NCBI GenBank assembly: GCA_947247005.1 | Contig: OX365952.1 | Span: 49,394,722 to 49,458,721 of the forward strand | DNA length: 64,000 nucleotides | Origin: Spisula solida | Lineage: Eukaryota; Mollusca; Bivalvia; Venerida; Mactridae | Direction: 5' to 3' | In this document: positions 1 through 10,804 of the stretch, piece after piece | How positions within the stretch are numbered: the stretch's first letter is position 1 | Layout: every line of letters begins with the position of its first letter | Notes under the pieces: generated by a model | Databases searched by the model: none | What the model saw: only the letters and a program-made list of their open reading frames with translations | What the model was told of the DNA's origin: nothing | Made by a program: the position numbers and the translations under genes

Positions 1-220
1 GTATTTCTTCTTACGAAAATTAATATGTATGAATGCTACAATAAGGTATCAGTATATTAGACCTTAACAAGTTATTGCGCAATGACTTATAATTTTGTGT
101 TGTCATTCAGGGTAGAGTTTTACCTCTGTGATGTTAGTCGCAAGATAAATGAACTAATATGCTCATGTATTGACCAATTGTAATATAAATCCATTCTATT
201 TAATATATATACATGTATAA
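1..220. other. no gene seen
   Basis: I see no exon, RNA gene or clear repeat here; the sequence is AT-rich and non-coding in all frames. Confidence 0.5.
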
Positions 221-395
221 CAGTGTAGCAATGCCATGTGATTCTGACGTCACAAAGGGCATTATCTCCCAGACGAAATTTGTCAACATTGGAAAACGAA
301 AGTAGCCGTAAGCATTTCATTTCTATACCGATTTCAGTATGAAACATACGCAAGTCTAAGCGAAAAATAAAGGCTTTCTGCGGCATTTAGAATCC
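221..395 (+). repeat. solo end of the CAGTG long-TIR transposon family
   Basis: It begins CAGTGTAGCAATGCCATGTG and follows, with many differences, the first ~170 bp of the elements at 48894 and 54862 (GTAAGCATTTCATTTC corresponds to GTAAGTATTTTATTTC there). No opposite end is found nearby, so this is a truncated or diverged copy. The preceding bases TATAA match the kind of target seen at the other copies. Confidence 0.6.
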
Positions 396-616
396 CTATC
401 AGCAGCTTGAATGTTTTCCCTTTTCCCAGTCTGATCGCATGCAATCACCCCCTAACACAGTGACCTCCAATAATTATGACTTATGATTTGTCATAAGGAA
501 CAGATACGGACCACGTACCCACAATTGGGCATGTAAAAAGACAGAGTGGATTGCGACCCAATTCCCAACTAAATTATTTTCAGTTTGAAAGTGGCGCATG
601 TTATAGTTCGTATTGT

Positions 617-835
617 TTAGTTTACTTTATTTAAGGTCGATTGTGAAACAAGGTTTTTCCAACTTGTATTAATCACCCTCGGCACCTCATTCCTGATGTT
701 ATCGATCGCCACGAGGGTATGAGAGAAGAGAAGCCTGTTTCCCTTTTATGCTGGGCGTTCCGGTACCATTTTTATTTCATCTTTGGTATGACGCGACCAG
801 GGATTGAACCCGAGACCTCCCATTGATTAGAAAAC
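617..835 (-). repeat. tRNA-derived SINE, 5'-truncated copy
   Basis: Read on the - strand, it carries a B-box-like GGGTTCAATCCC and then the same body as the fuller copy at 17281-17530, including CCCTCGTGGCGAT and a tail ending CGACCTTAAATAAA. The A-box half of the tRNA head is missing. The two copies are clearly homologous but diverged. The body may belong to a known molluscan SINE family such as RUDI; I cannot confirm this without a consensus. Confidence 0.7.
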
Positions 836-1445
836 TCGGTGGAATAAAACTGAAGCAGGTTCCGTCTTACATCTACTGCATCACAGACTTATCATTTTAG
901 TAAAACTACATTATCAAGGAATATATTATAATATATGTATATACTAGTATACCTTCATATAAGTCGAAAAATGGTACTTGTATACTCAACAAGTCCGCAC
1001 CAACACGTTTATGTGCATTTTGTAAAACGTTGAACATAATCCAACGATACTATATAATAAAGATCAAATCTTTACTTAAAATAATTGACTGGTATAAATA
1101 TATTGAATAACATTGCGATAGGACTATAGACAGGATCACAAGCCCCTAAATGCAAACTCCGGAAATCCGGATTCCCTGTATCTCGTAAGCTCTTCCGCAG
1201 CATTATCCCGTGTAGTAGTATTCCGTGCATGTCCAATAATGTTATTACATTTACTATATCATAACGTTACTAGGAACCTGATACAAATCCTTGGCTAGTC
1301 ACACTCGTCCATATTATTAAATGGTATTATATGAAATTCAATCCATAAGACGTTGGCCACCACGGAAGATTTTATTCCTCTACAGCATTATGACGTTAAA
1401 TTAACCGTACAGTATATTGTGCTATATCGCTTGCTTAGAATTAGA
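836..1445. other. no gene seen
   Basis: AT-rich sequence without a supportable exon. Upstream exons of the + strand macro gene could lie here or before the window; none with a clear splice frame was recognised. Confidence 0.4.
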
Positions 1446-1665
1446 AGGTCGTAAGTACAAATAATTATTGTTAAAAAAAAACAAGAAAAAACTGTCTGAA
1501 AACTATTCTTTACTTTTGGAAAAACAAACTTTTTCAACTTCAGTTTGATCAACATGACCACTTCCGAATATTATAAAAATAGGCTCATAAGAAGAGCATT
1601 GAGATGCAGATTTAAAATATGCACGATTCTTATATAGTCATAAGTAGTACTTACAACCTTCTATG
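1446..1665. mobile_element. MITE with TIR AGAAGGTCGTAAGTAC (family M1)
   Basis: The left end AGAAGGTCGTAAGTAC and the right end GTACTTACAACCTTCT form a 16-bp terminal inverted repeat with one mismatch, bounding ~220 bp. The interior is shared, in reverse orientation, with about 5016-5225, and in diverged form with about 15597-15765 and 43480-43640. It has no coding capacity. Superfamily not assigned. Confidence 0.7.
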
Positions 1666-1818
1666 TTGTTGAGGTGAATATGGTGAATGTTCGGTGCTCG
1701 TTATATACATGTATATCTAATAATAATTAGTCTAGCAATGTACACTTTTGTTTAGAAATTAAGGCATAGTGCACATGAGTCATAACTACCACACGAATTG
1801 CATATTACCTATCGTAAC

Positions 1819-1893
1819 ATGTGTGCCTCAGTGGTTAGAGCGCTTGTCGCCAAAACTGGCGACCCGGGTTTAAATACGGGTGGAGGCACTCAT
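1819..1893 (+). repeat. tRNA-like sequence (SINE head or tRNA pseudogene)
   Basis: It has an A-box-like TGCCTCAGTGGTTAGAGC and a B-box-like GGGTTTAAATACGG about 35 bp apart. GTGCCTC (1823-1829) and GAGGCAC (1883-1889) are perfectly complementary. The standard cloverleaf does not close properly at positions 1-9, so this is not a functional tRNA gene. Confidence 0.5.
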
Positions 1894-1967
1894 ATACCTG
1901 CCATATTTCAACAGAAAGCTGACTGGCAAATAAAGGCTATGCTTGGCATTTTTATCGTATATTACAG

Positions 1968-2408
1968 ATATTTCCGCCGGGGAATGGATAGAGAGTGGAG
2001 ACACACGTAAGTTTGTGTTCTGTGTCCATGGTGTGTACGTTTATATCTACGAAGAATCACTCATCAGAGTCAACGGTGTAGACGCCATAGTTAATCCAAC
2101 CAATACTTCACTGGGTCACGGAGGTGGCGTCTCCAAACATGTAGCCAATGCTGCTGGTCCAGTCATGGTTAGTGAATGTGAGGGATATATTAAAGACTTC
2201 GGTCATGTTCGCGTCAAGGAGAACTTTGTATCCACAGCAGGGAGCTTGCCGTATCAAGGAATCATTCATGCTGTTGGACCACAATGGAGCGATTATTCAG
2301 GAGACCTGACAAGATGTGCTAGGCATCTGTATGAAACAGTTCTGAATGTTTTAGCGACAACATGTTCCAATGGATGGAAATCAGTTGCTATACCGGCAAT
2401 AAGTTCAG
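1968..2408 (+). CDS. macro-domain protein, exon encoding most of macro domain 1
   Basis: Macro domains bind ADP-ribose or remove it from proteins. This exon holds VDAIVNPTN (adenine/ribose loop), the glycine loop HGGGVSKHV, an IIHAVGPQW strand and the start of the second phosphate loop, AIPAISSG. Its 3' end is set by the donor CAG|GTAAGA. The 5' end at ATTACAG is inferred; it gives phase 1, like all the other introns of this gene. The first exons lie upstream and are not identified. Tandem macro proteins of the PARP14/PARP9 type are the nearest family I can name, but no PARP domain is visible in the window. Confidence 0.82.
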
Positions 2409-2737
2409 GTAAGATGATTCAAGATGACTACAAAATGCATCATCCATTGCGCGGGATATTATGAATTAATTATGTATATATAAAACCGGTATACAGTACT
2501 TTATATAATTTAGGTCTAATTATATGCAGCTAATTTACATAGCAACTTTAGGACGTCATAGCGACATCGTTACGTAAAATACAGAACATTAAAGTTCAGT
2601 TATAAATTGGATATAACCAAACGTAATTTTACAACGACACCAGACTTGACTAACATTAAAGATTCAAACAGTTTTTATAATACTAGTTCCACTTTAAAGC
2701 CGTTATGGTTTTAGCAAGTTAGCAATTAAGCCTAATT

Positions 2738-3025
2738 GTCTATTTTTTTTAGCATTTCTAACAGCTAAAACTAGGCATTATAGTCGTTGGAACTGGGTCA
2801 TTTAGCAAGGGCATTTTTGATAGTTGAAACTAATTAATTCTACTTTTCGACAGCTTGGACTTGGGCAGTCTTTACTTGCTTAGTTGGGTGTTGTGCCTTG
2901 TATGTGTTTTATGATTTCTGTGCCCTGTTGGTTCAGTTGGGCATTGTGTCTTGCATGTTTTAAATGTTTTCTGTGCCCGGCTGTTTACGCTGAGTGTTGC
3001 CTTCCCTTAATATTATCGTTTTGCA
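2738..3025 (+). repeat. R1 dispersed repeat, copy i
   Basis: R1 is a dispersed family recognised by CAGCT-rich subrepeats, then GACAGCTTGGACTTGGGC, then repeated GTTGGGCATTGTG units and a final GCCTTCCCTGTCTGACTTAA. This copy fills the 3' part of the intron between the two macro-1 exons and stops about 15 bp before the 3' splice site. No TIR or poly(A) tail was seen, so its class is unknown. Confidence 0.75.
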
Positions 3026-3041
3026 TTGTATTGTGTTTCAG

Positions 3042-3269
3042 GTTCCGCTGGCATTCCAAAGAAGTTGTGCGCGGAGATGTACGTAAAAGCTTTAATTCAA
3101 TTCCCCATTTCTGGCCAGTCCGGAATAAAAGAAATACACTTTGTGGATACAAACAGTGAAATTATTGAACTTGTTGTGAAGACGTATGAAGAAACATTCG
3201 AGAATCCAAGTTTACTTGTTTTCGAAAACGCCGAGCAGTATCCAGGACCACAAACCAAACGAAAGATAG
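3042..3269 (+). CDS. macro-domain protein, exon with C-terminal part of macro domain 1
   Basis: Acceptor TGTTTCAG|GT and donor ATAG|GTCTGA bound 228 bases in phase 1/1. Joined to the previous exon it completes the phosphate loop as ISSG followed by SAGIPKKLCA, the usual macro motif. It then runs through the strand IKEIHFVDT and the helix EIIELVVKTYEETF. The frame fit and the motif completed across the junction make the splice secure. The tail after LLVFENAEQ is linker. Confidence 0.88.
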
Positions 3270-3705
3270 GTCTGACTTTTATTTAGTTCGTTTTTGCATG
3301 TGTTGTGCCTTTTAGTTTTTCTTATTGCCTCTGAAATCGGCTTCCTCGTGATCTGCTTTTTTTCTATTTGGTGTTACTTTCCCTGTCATATTTGATAAAC
3401 GTCCGTCTTTGAAATGGTTGGTTGTGGTAATCACAGATCACGGTATACATCGGTCGTTAATGGAACTCGTATACTATCACCGTCTGGCTATCAGTTTTCA
3501 TTGGTAGTTATAATTATGTCAGATTTGCCCAGTTTCAGGATAAGTATGACTGTATAGTCTTCATATATGACTGAATTATTGTTGATTGACTTTCACATCA
3601 CCAGTTTTAATACTCATGTTTATAGCTTTATCACTACATAATTATTCAACAACAATATTGTTCGGTAAAAGCATTCTTGATAAAATGTTTGTCTTTGTAT
3701 TGTAG

Positions 3706-3756
3706 GACAATCTACCAGAGGAAGTAACCATGCGGGTTCCAAAAGTCATGGGCACG
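3706..3756 (+). CDS. macro-domain protein, 17-residue linker exon
   Basis: A 51-base open segment bounded by TTGTAG and a GTGCGT donor, phase 1 at both ends. It encodes a Gly/Ser/His-rich linker with no domain, between the two macro domains. Its phase match with the flanking exons supports it, but it could be skipped without breaking the frame. Confidence 0.6.
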
Positions 3757-4442
3757 GTGCGTATCATTGTGCTGTTATTCTTGTCCATATTTGCAAAATG
3801 TTTCCATTAAAATATATCGTTTCAGATTGTTATATAGCATGTTTAAGTTAACACGAGTAGGAACACTGATTGCTTGTCACAATATGCGGGCTTGTGTAGT
3901 GTGTACAGCGCAACTTCAACTTCGATTTCCCAATAGATCAAGTTAGGTACAAGTATATCATACTTTTCGTCCGTGACATTAGACCTTTTCGACTGGGATA
4001 TAGTCTGGTTCCGGTTCCCAAGCTTATAGTTCTCCTAAAATACTACTACTGTAATACTGGGGACGGGAATCAGACTATAACTTGCACCATGAAACAGTCC
4101 AGTCGAAAACAAATGTGAACGGTCATGTCCTAAACATGCGCAAGAGTAAGCAAATACTGGTTGATAATGAACTCCAGGAACACTGATTTGGTCTATTGTC
4201 CACCGTAAACTAGTACGCCGGACAACCTAACTACCATTGTAGGTAGGAAAGATATTAAATCAATGTTTTGAATGAACATAATTTGTCCATCCCTGTATTC
4301 GCATATTTGAAATATTTGAATACAAACAATATAATAATAATTATGATAGGTGAATAAAATCCTTTGCTTCATATACCCTACGATTATATAATCATGTATT
4401 TATCATTCATATACACACATACACACAAACTATGTGTTTTAG

Positions 4443-4937
4443 GTTTAGGAGTGACTTTACAACAAAGCAGCAGACCATTAGTTATACCACCGTTTAGACC
4501 AAAACATCTTACACCGTCTGCAAGATCAAACCAACCTCTACACACCATCACTAATGGTAGCTTGAAAACTATGATATATTCGGAGTCGATTACGCAAATA
4601 CAAGGCATGGACTGTATTGTCAACTCTACAATAGATACACTACAACACAGGTGTGGTGTGGCAAGTGAAATAGCTAAAGCCGCTGGAGATGTTGTATTGG
4701 CCGAATGCAATGATTATGTTAACAGAGCTGGAAAACTGAAAGTTACAGAAAACTTCGTCTCATCTGGTGGAAACATGTCTTGCTCAGGAATAATTCACGT
4801 AGTTGGTCCACTGTGGAAATACTACAATAACGATAGATCTAAGTGTGCGGCAGATCTTCGACTGTCTGTGGTCAACGCTCTCCAATCAGCGAGGAAGCAC
4901 AACTGGAAAAAACTTGCGATGACAGCCATGAGTTCCA
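4443..4937 (+). CDS. macro-domain protein, exon with linker and most of macro domain 2
   Basis: The acceptor TGTTTTAG and the donor CCA|GTAAGA give 495 bases in phase 1/1. A Pro/Ser-rich linker precedes a second macro fold: SESITQIQGMDCIVN, AKAAGDVVLAEC, NFVSSGG, GIIHVVGPLW. Compared with domain 1, the NPTN loop is NSTI and the glycine loop HGGGVS is HRCGVA. The fold looks kept but ADP-ribose binding is probably lost. Open frame continues past the donor into a MITE in the intron; that extension is not coding. Confidence 0.87.
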
Positions 4938-5015
4938 GTAAGAATGACTCATTTATACACTTATTTGGCTTGTTAAGTTTGTCTTTTAATGCCGTTATAT
5001 ATATCGCTGGCTTAG

Positions 5016-5225
5016 AATTAGAAGGTCGTAAGTACTACTTACAACCCTTTAAGACTCATGCATATTTGAAATCTGCACCACAATGCGCTTCTTATAAGTC
5101 TATATTCATGAAAATCGGAAATTGAATGGTCATGTTGTCCAAACTGAATTAGAAAAAGCTTGTTTTTCAATAAGTAATGAGTATTTTTCAGACAGTTTTG
5201 TCTTGTTTTCTCAAAATATGGATTC
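5016..5225. mobile_element. MITE family M1, second copy
   Basis: It matches the reverse complement of 1446-1665, starting at AGAAGGTCGTAAGTAC and running through CAGACAGTTTTGTCTTG. It lies in the last intron of the macro gene, about 80 bp after the donor. The far terminal repeat is not clear, so the right boundary is approximate. Confidence 0.6.
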
Positions 5226-5663
5226 TCATTCAAAGCCAGCGACATTTACTTGTTGTTTCAATCAAAGTGCAAACTAATTTTAAGGCTCAAAGAGAAGTCA
5301 GTACATTACCATAACGTTCGCTAATGAATAGGTATACATAATTTCTCAGAGCCAGAATAACACATAACTCCCATATTTATCCAGGTGTATGATTGGGCAC
5401 CTGCGAGGGACTAAAGCTAATGGCTGCTATCGGTGCCTAGTGTAATTGCCGACTTGTGACTCAATGATGAGGGGTAAATATACAGGCGGTTGAATGGACA
5501 CGTGACTGACAATAGACTTTAATTAGGAACTGTACTGTTTACTATAATTTTGCTTCTATACAATGATGTATCATCAAAGCATCTGGTCTTGTTTACACAA
5601 TGACAAATACCAGAGTCAACTGTACTGTAAAAACAACATGAGTTTGTCTTATTTTTTATTTAG

Positions 5664-5815
5664 ATCACTCAGGAGTACCGAAGGACCTTTGTGCCGCTGA
5701 ATACATCAGAGCTATAGCAGAATTTGCCAAATCTGGTGCAGGCAGTATGGTTGAAGTGCATTTCATTGACAAAGATACAGATATGTTGGACATGGTTATT
5801 GACGCATCGAGTTAA
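5664..5815 (+). CDS. macro-domain protein, terminal exon with stop
   Basis: The acceptor TTATTTAG opens 152 bases ending in TAA at 5813-5815. Joined to the previous exon it gives AMSSN followed by HSGVPKDLCAAEYI, the second-phosphate-loop region. The usual SSGxxG is changed to SSNHSG, in keeping with a degenerate domain 2. The end VEVHFIDKDTDMLDMVID is the final strand and helix, so the protein stops right after the fold. No canonical AATAAA was seen in the next 400 bp; an ATTAAA lies near 6022. Confidence 0.87.
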
Positions 5816-6244
5816 CATTTGAATGTGTACGTTTTAATACGCAGAATGTGATAAGTTACGTCGTAGAATATCTTAATTTATCATTTTATATCAAGTTTTT
5901 ATGTATGGCAACATCAGACTCAATCCGGCCCATTTATATAGAAACCCCGTCTTTATATTCAGTTACACTGTTCACTGATTGGCTGGATGCTATACCCAAG
6001 TTTGAGACATACACGCCTAATTAAATGGTGGATAGCATCAATAGGTCAAATGTTTGCTTCCGAGTAATATTTAAAACATTACAACGCTCTCATTCCAAAG
6101 CTCACATAACAACATAAATCCTCATTTTCAACTTTATTCAACACACCAAACCTTCATTCAGTACACGTAGTTGGTGTAATGTGATTTATTTACAAGGTAC
6201 ATTGCTGAAATCCAATGCCGCAGTATTTAATTGTTGTAAACTAT
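5816..6244. other. 3' flank of the macro gene
   Basis: It holds the presumed 3' untranslated region and intergenic sequence; nothing further can be supported. Confidence 0.4.
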
Positions 6245-6385
6245 GTATTTCAGCTTTGGCACAGCTTGGATTTGCATTTTTACATTTGTGTCAGCTGAAA
6301 AGTGGATTTGTGTTGTATTTTATGATTTCTGTGCTCGACTGTTTTAGTTGAGTGCTAACTTCACTGTCCGACCTTTTACTATTTA
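6245..6385 (+). repeat. R1 dispersed repeat, copy ii (partial)
   Basis: It shares CAGCTTTGGCACAGCTTGGA, the TTTTATGATTTCTGTGCTCG unit and the end CTTCACTGTCCGACC with the other R1 copies. The middle is deleted. Confidence 0.6.
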
Positions 6386-6789
6386 GTAGTGTGGTATGTA
6401 TGAACTCATAGGATGTTATAAGGTTGCACATCTGCATAGATACGTCAGAACATCAAGAAAATTCAAAAAGTAACGGTCGTTGAACGCTTAAAGGGAAGTA
6501 ATTCGATTAATTTGCACAAATTGTAAACCTTGTAGATTGTCATTAGAGTAGAAAACCAGTATATAAGTCACACAAATCACCCTTAGTGGTAAGCTTTTCA
6601 CTGACGGTATTCGTTGGTGTCTGTTTGTCCGGTACGTTACAATTGTATGGAACAAGTATAGTTCAATTTTGAACCCTGAGCCATGACCTATCCGACTAGT
6701 CCATTTTGGCGGGTAGTCTATCATTTATTACGTTCGGAGCGCATTTTTAATGATATAATTCTTACAGATATCTGTATTAAATCAGAGTA

Positions 6790-6862
6790 CTGTTTAGTGC
6801 AGTCGGCTACGTTCAGAATTTCTAACCCAGAAGTCGGTGGTTCGAATCCCGGATTCGCTCAT
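6790..6862 (+). repeat. tRNA-like sequence
   Basis: It has a good B box, GGTTCGAATCC, and an A-box-like TAGTGCAGTCGGC about 40 bp upstream. The anticodon stem does not pair, so it is read as a tRNA-derived relic or SINE head. Confidence 0.45.
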
Positions 6863-7193
6863 TTTTTTCATTCATTGTTTAATATTATTTGATGAGATTA
6901 TAAGTTTATGTTATCCGCATAAAATAAAGACGTTATTATAAGTTAAAGATTTTGTTTATATTTTTTAATTTATCCATTTAAATGCGTCGATTCAATATAT
7001 TTATCATTTTCACTCATTTCGATCGTTGGTGTATTTCGAGCTTACTGACATCCTATATTCGGGTGATAAGCCTCCATAACGTTCTAAAGTATACATGTTA
7101 CTGATATGGTGTGTCACGTATACTAGTATTACACGGATTTTACAAGTGGTGTGCATTTAAACAAATATAATAAAAATGAAAAACTAATTTGGT

Positions 7194-7268
7194 TGGATTC
7201 GAACTCGCCCTGGTCGGACAAAAATGATTTTACAATGTATCAAGCGCTTTACCGTCACGACTATCCAG
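7194..7268 (-). repeat. tRNA-like sequence
   Basis: On the - strand a B box GAGTTCGAATCC is preceded by GGATAGTCGTGACGGTAAAGC, an A-box-like stretch. The cloverleaf is imperfect. Probable SINE head or tRNA pseudogene. Confidence 0.4.
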
Positions 7269-8005
7269 ACACATGAAATATTTGGCCTTAATTGTATTAC
7301 TTATCGTACTGGTCAAAACTATACCAACCTATATCGATTAGTGGTTAAAACCTTAAAAGTGCAGTCACGGCTCAATGCTCGATATCGAACTATACATACT
7401 TTATTTGAGGGTTATAAACAAATGAAGAATCAGATATTAAGTTCAAGACATGTCAAAGGGAGACAATAGCATGTTGTTGCAACTGTGTCATTATTGTGCA
7501 TGTTTAAGTTTATGTCACGAGGTCATATTGACCTTATTTATTATTATTTATACTATCAATTATGTATGTACTTTATCTATATATAGTCATTATTATACAT
7601 TTATTTAATGCTAACTGATGAGATATGGAGTTCTATCAGTGAAATAAAACCTATATCAGTCACTGGTTATCACCTACAATGTGACTGATATAAGCTCCGC
7701 CCCCTCACAGGGACTACTTTAATTTACCAAAATCTCAACACTAAAATATCTGTAACTGTTTTATTACTGAACGGAAACATGTCATGTGGGGGTTTTTATT
7801 CTTAGTTAGACCATTTCCTACAAGTTGGTGTATGATTTAATGCAAAATTCTCAAAAAATTCGTTTTCATCTATTCACCATAATCCAAGATGGCGGATTTT
7901 GAAGTGAAAAATATGAATGGAATAACATATTCATACGTAGCCTAACCACAGTGGTAATTTGGCATAAATAGTACCAGTTTTGACACCATAAAAGCATTAA
8001 ATAAA

Positions 8006-8166
8006 TAGAATATTTGTTTGTTTTGATTGAATATGGTTAATATCTCATCTTGTAGTGATAAAATTTTAATATTTTCACTCGCGCTACGCGCTCTTGAAAA
8101 TATTGAATTTTATCACTACACGATGAGATATAAACCATATTCAATCAAAACAAACAAATATCCTCT
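8006..8166. mobile_element. near-perfect 161-bp palindrome (foldback MITE)
   Basis: Arms of about 73 bp (8006-8078 and 8094-8166) are almost exact reverse complements around a 15-bp loop containing the self-complementary GCGCTACGCGC. Short open frames across it are artefacts of the palindrome. Confidence 0.75.
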
Positions 8167-8305
8167 ATTTATCATACCATTTTTCATCGATTTCATAACA
8201 CTACTAACCGCATGGCTTTCCACCGCTTCCTTACATTTCGCTGGACATAGCCTCGTTTTGGCTGTGTCTCAGTCCACTGAGCACGGAATGCCCTCCCACG
8301 CCAGT

Positions 8306-8552
8306 CATCGTCCAACCTTCGACTGGCGTGTCTCGTTGTTTGTCATGTCCTTATAGACATACATTTTATGCCTTTGCAGGTTAGTTCTCATTTTTATTGT
8401 TCATTCATGTATTTCATGTTTATTAGACTGTTGTATATTGATGCGGTATTGCAATTTTGTAAAGTATATTAAAAGACATCGTCCAACCTTCGACTGGCGT
8501 GTCTCGTTGTTTGTCATGTCCTTATAGACATACATTTTTATGCCTTTGCAGG
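8306..8552. repeat. 75-bp segment duplicated directly (8306-8380 and 8477-8552)
   Basis: The stretch from CATCGTCCAACCTTCGAC to ATGCCTTTGCAGG occurs twice, 171 bp apart, differing by one inserted T. Each copy ends in an acceptor-like TTTGCAG, but no coding exon follows on the + strand. Confidence 0.75.
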
Positions 8553-8559
8553 CTGTACA

Positions 8560-8754
8560 CCTACAGACCCCATCCACCGAAATTAAACTCACGACATTTA
8601 CATTGGCATAAATTGACAAGGCTGTATTTTGGATAGACACTGTGTTAACTAGCTTGTCAGGTAGGAATGTGGTCCGGTAACATTTTATCACAGTGGTGTG
8701 ATATACGAAGGACGACCCAAATGTAACCGGACTGATGCTACATTGTGTTGTCAT
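8560..8754 (-). pseudogene. unidentified open stretch, possible exon relic
   Basis: A - strand open frame contains SIQNTALSIYANVN followed by SLISVDG, a pattern faintly like the beta-sandwich of IgGFc-binding-type proteins, a family I know to be large in bivalves. No supportable splice sites or neighbouring exons were found. This is a weak resemblance only. Confidence 0.2.
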
Positions 8755-9309
8755 GTTCTAAAGTTTCTACTGAAATCTATTGCAATAATTAACATTAACA
8801 TGTAACGGATTGTCTTGTGCAAGTTTACTAAGTTTTTTAAAAGACATCTGAAAGCTTCATAGTTTTGTTACTAAAGCAGCCCACTAACGAGTGACAAGGG
8901 ACATAGTCTCGGATAAAGCTCACCCACGTCCAACAATCTTATAATGTATTTGTTGTATGTACATGTAGTTCAATTTTACATTGTATACTGTATTTTTATT
9001 TTATGATACAAATGTGTGACGATGAGTCATATGGCTTGGATCCGAATAAATATTGTGTTCTGTTAAGTTTCACTACGCCCACATACATGTTCATGTATCT
9101 TACTAGGATTGATTTTATCCGTCTAGTTATTGTAGAAATATGTTTTTATCGGGCTACTCCACTGCTGATGGTCGTATTACAGAAACACATTATATTGTCG
9201 AATATTTATGTGATCACGTAGCTTTTCTATGTATATGTGTAAATGTATACTCATATTCTAAGTCTTATTTAAAACGGGTATCATCGTCTCAAGAATTACA
9301 TTTATTTAC

Positions 9310-9625
9310 AAAAAACTCAGCAGCTTTTTGACAGCTTAAACTAGGTCATTCAGCTTTTTTATAGCTGAAAATAGGTCATTCAGCTTTTTGACAGCTGAAA
9401 ATAGGTCATTCAGCTTTTTGACAGCTGTAACTAGGTCATTCAGCTTTTTCTAGCTGAAAATAGGTCATTCAGATTTTTGACAGCTGGGGCTCGGACTTTC
9501 AGCGGTTAAGTTCCTTTTCTCGTTCAGTTGTGTGCTGGGCATTGTGTCCTGTAATTGTGGTCTGTGTTGTTATTATGTTTTCTGTGTTCAGCTGTTTCAG
9601 TTTAGAACTGCCTTCCCTGTCCGAT
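9310..9625 (+). repeat. R1 dispersed repeat, copy iii, with six 30-bp subrepeats
   Basis: From about 9316 to 9488 a unit of about 30 bp, CAGCTTTTTGACAGCTGAAA plus ATAGGTCATT, is repeated six times with small changes. The usual R1 end follows (GGCATTGTGTCCTG, then CTGCCTTCCCTGTCCGATG). This copy shows that R1 carries an expandable minisatellite. Confidence 0.75.
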
Positions 9626-10505
9626 GTGTTACATGTGATACTTATTTCTCTGACAATCTTTGTTTAAAATGATCATAAATATGTTGCAATTGTGATTTCA
9701 TACCATAAAACAATACCGTATTTAAAGTGTGTCAGTTTAATATTTTCGCCATGATAAAACAAAAATCTATATTGTCCTAATTAGAAAATAGATGTAGCAA
9801 TAAATGAACTAGAGTTACTTTCACTTGGAATCAAGGGAGAGACGCATGTTGTTCAAGAGTAGCCTCTCTTAATGAAATAAAGGAAAGAACTCTGCTGTAC
9901 AGAGTTAACCAAATTAAAAATAGGACTTTTGTCAGTATTTATATGTCAAATCACATCGTTTGTCTGTTTGGTGGTATACATGCAGCACTTTAATGCTACC
10001 GACTTTAAGAGTGCTCCTCTGTATTTACATCTGGTTGTGTTCTGTGCTTTCTGGTTTTCCTGGAAATGCAGATACAAGACTTATAATAAAATATAATATA
10101 TACTACATTCTACACTGTATATAAATGTGTGTAAACATTTGTTGCTGTGTGTAAATTCGCGCGTACAATATTTCAGTCATATGAAGACGAGGTAGTCACA
10201 ATATCACACTAAGTCTTGCTCAACCTGTCCTCAATTATCTATTAACCATTAACGTTGTGATCGATCATGCAACATCTTTGCTCCGATGTGGACCGTTTAA
10301 CTGACCGAGACACTTGTGATATTATTCATTTAAATGCAGTTCATGTCTTCGCTTTACATACTAGTAGTTTACGCTATTTCGTTATTGAAGCAAAATGATA
10401 CTAATTTTTATAATCGTATGTTTAAATGACGACTAGTGGATACCAAAGAATTACTAGTAGGTATGAAGCTTGAAAACATCACATATAATAAGTAATAGTC
10501 ATTAC

Positions 10506-10611
10506 CCGCCGTTGACAAAGACGATGGTGACAACAATGATAACCAATAATACAAGAACACCGCTGAAACAGCTAATAATGATCACAGTACTTGTGGACCA
10601 GATACCTTCTC
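10506..10611 (-). CDS. gene B (EGF-TM paralogue): transmembrane exon
   Basis: The acceptor ATATTTCAG and the donor GG|GTAATG give 106 bases in phase 1/2, the same phases as the membrane exon of gene A (32284-32404). About 27 hydrophobic residues follow IWSTS: STVIIISCFSGVLVLLV, then IIVVTIVFV. Unlike gene A there is no basic stop-transfer inside the exon. No tail exon of the type found in gene A was recognised below 10505, so the 3' end of gene B is missing or unrecognisable. Confidence 0.75.
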
Positions 10612-10804
10612 CTGAAATATTAAAGAACATAATATAATTACAAGGGAAACATTGCTTCTACTGTATCCTACCCCAATGCCGTTATAAACCACTACAGCGA
10701 AATACTAGATGCCACGTTTACAGTGGAATTTAACTGTTATATTTGAACATGTTACATTATGTTTTTTAAGCGCAACAATTAACCTTCAATAATTTTGAAA
10801 TATG

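Noticed and set aside
4938..5125. Coding extension of the macro-2 exon
   Set aside because: A GTAAGA donor precedes it, the next exon completes the domain in frame, and the sequence is a MITE.
9316..9500. CRISPR-like array
   Set aside because: The repeats are contiguous with no spacers and the genome is eukaryotic; it is a minisatellite within R1.
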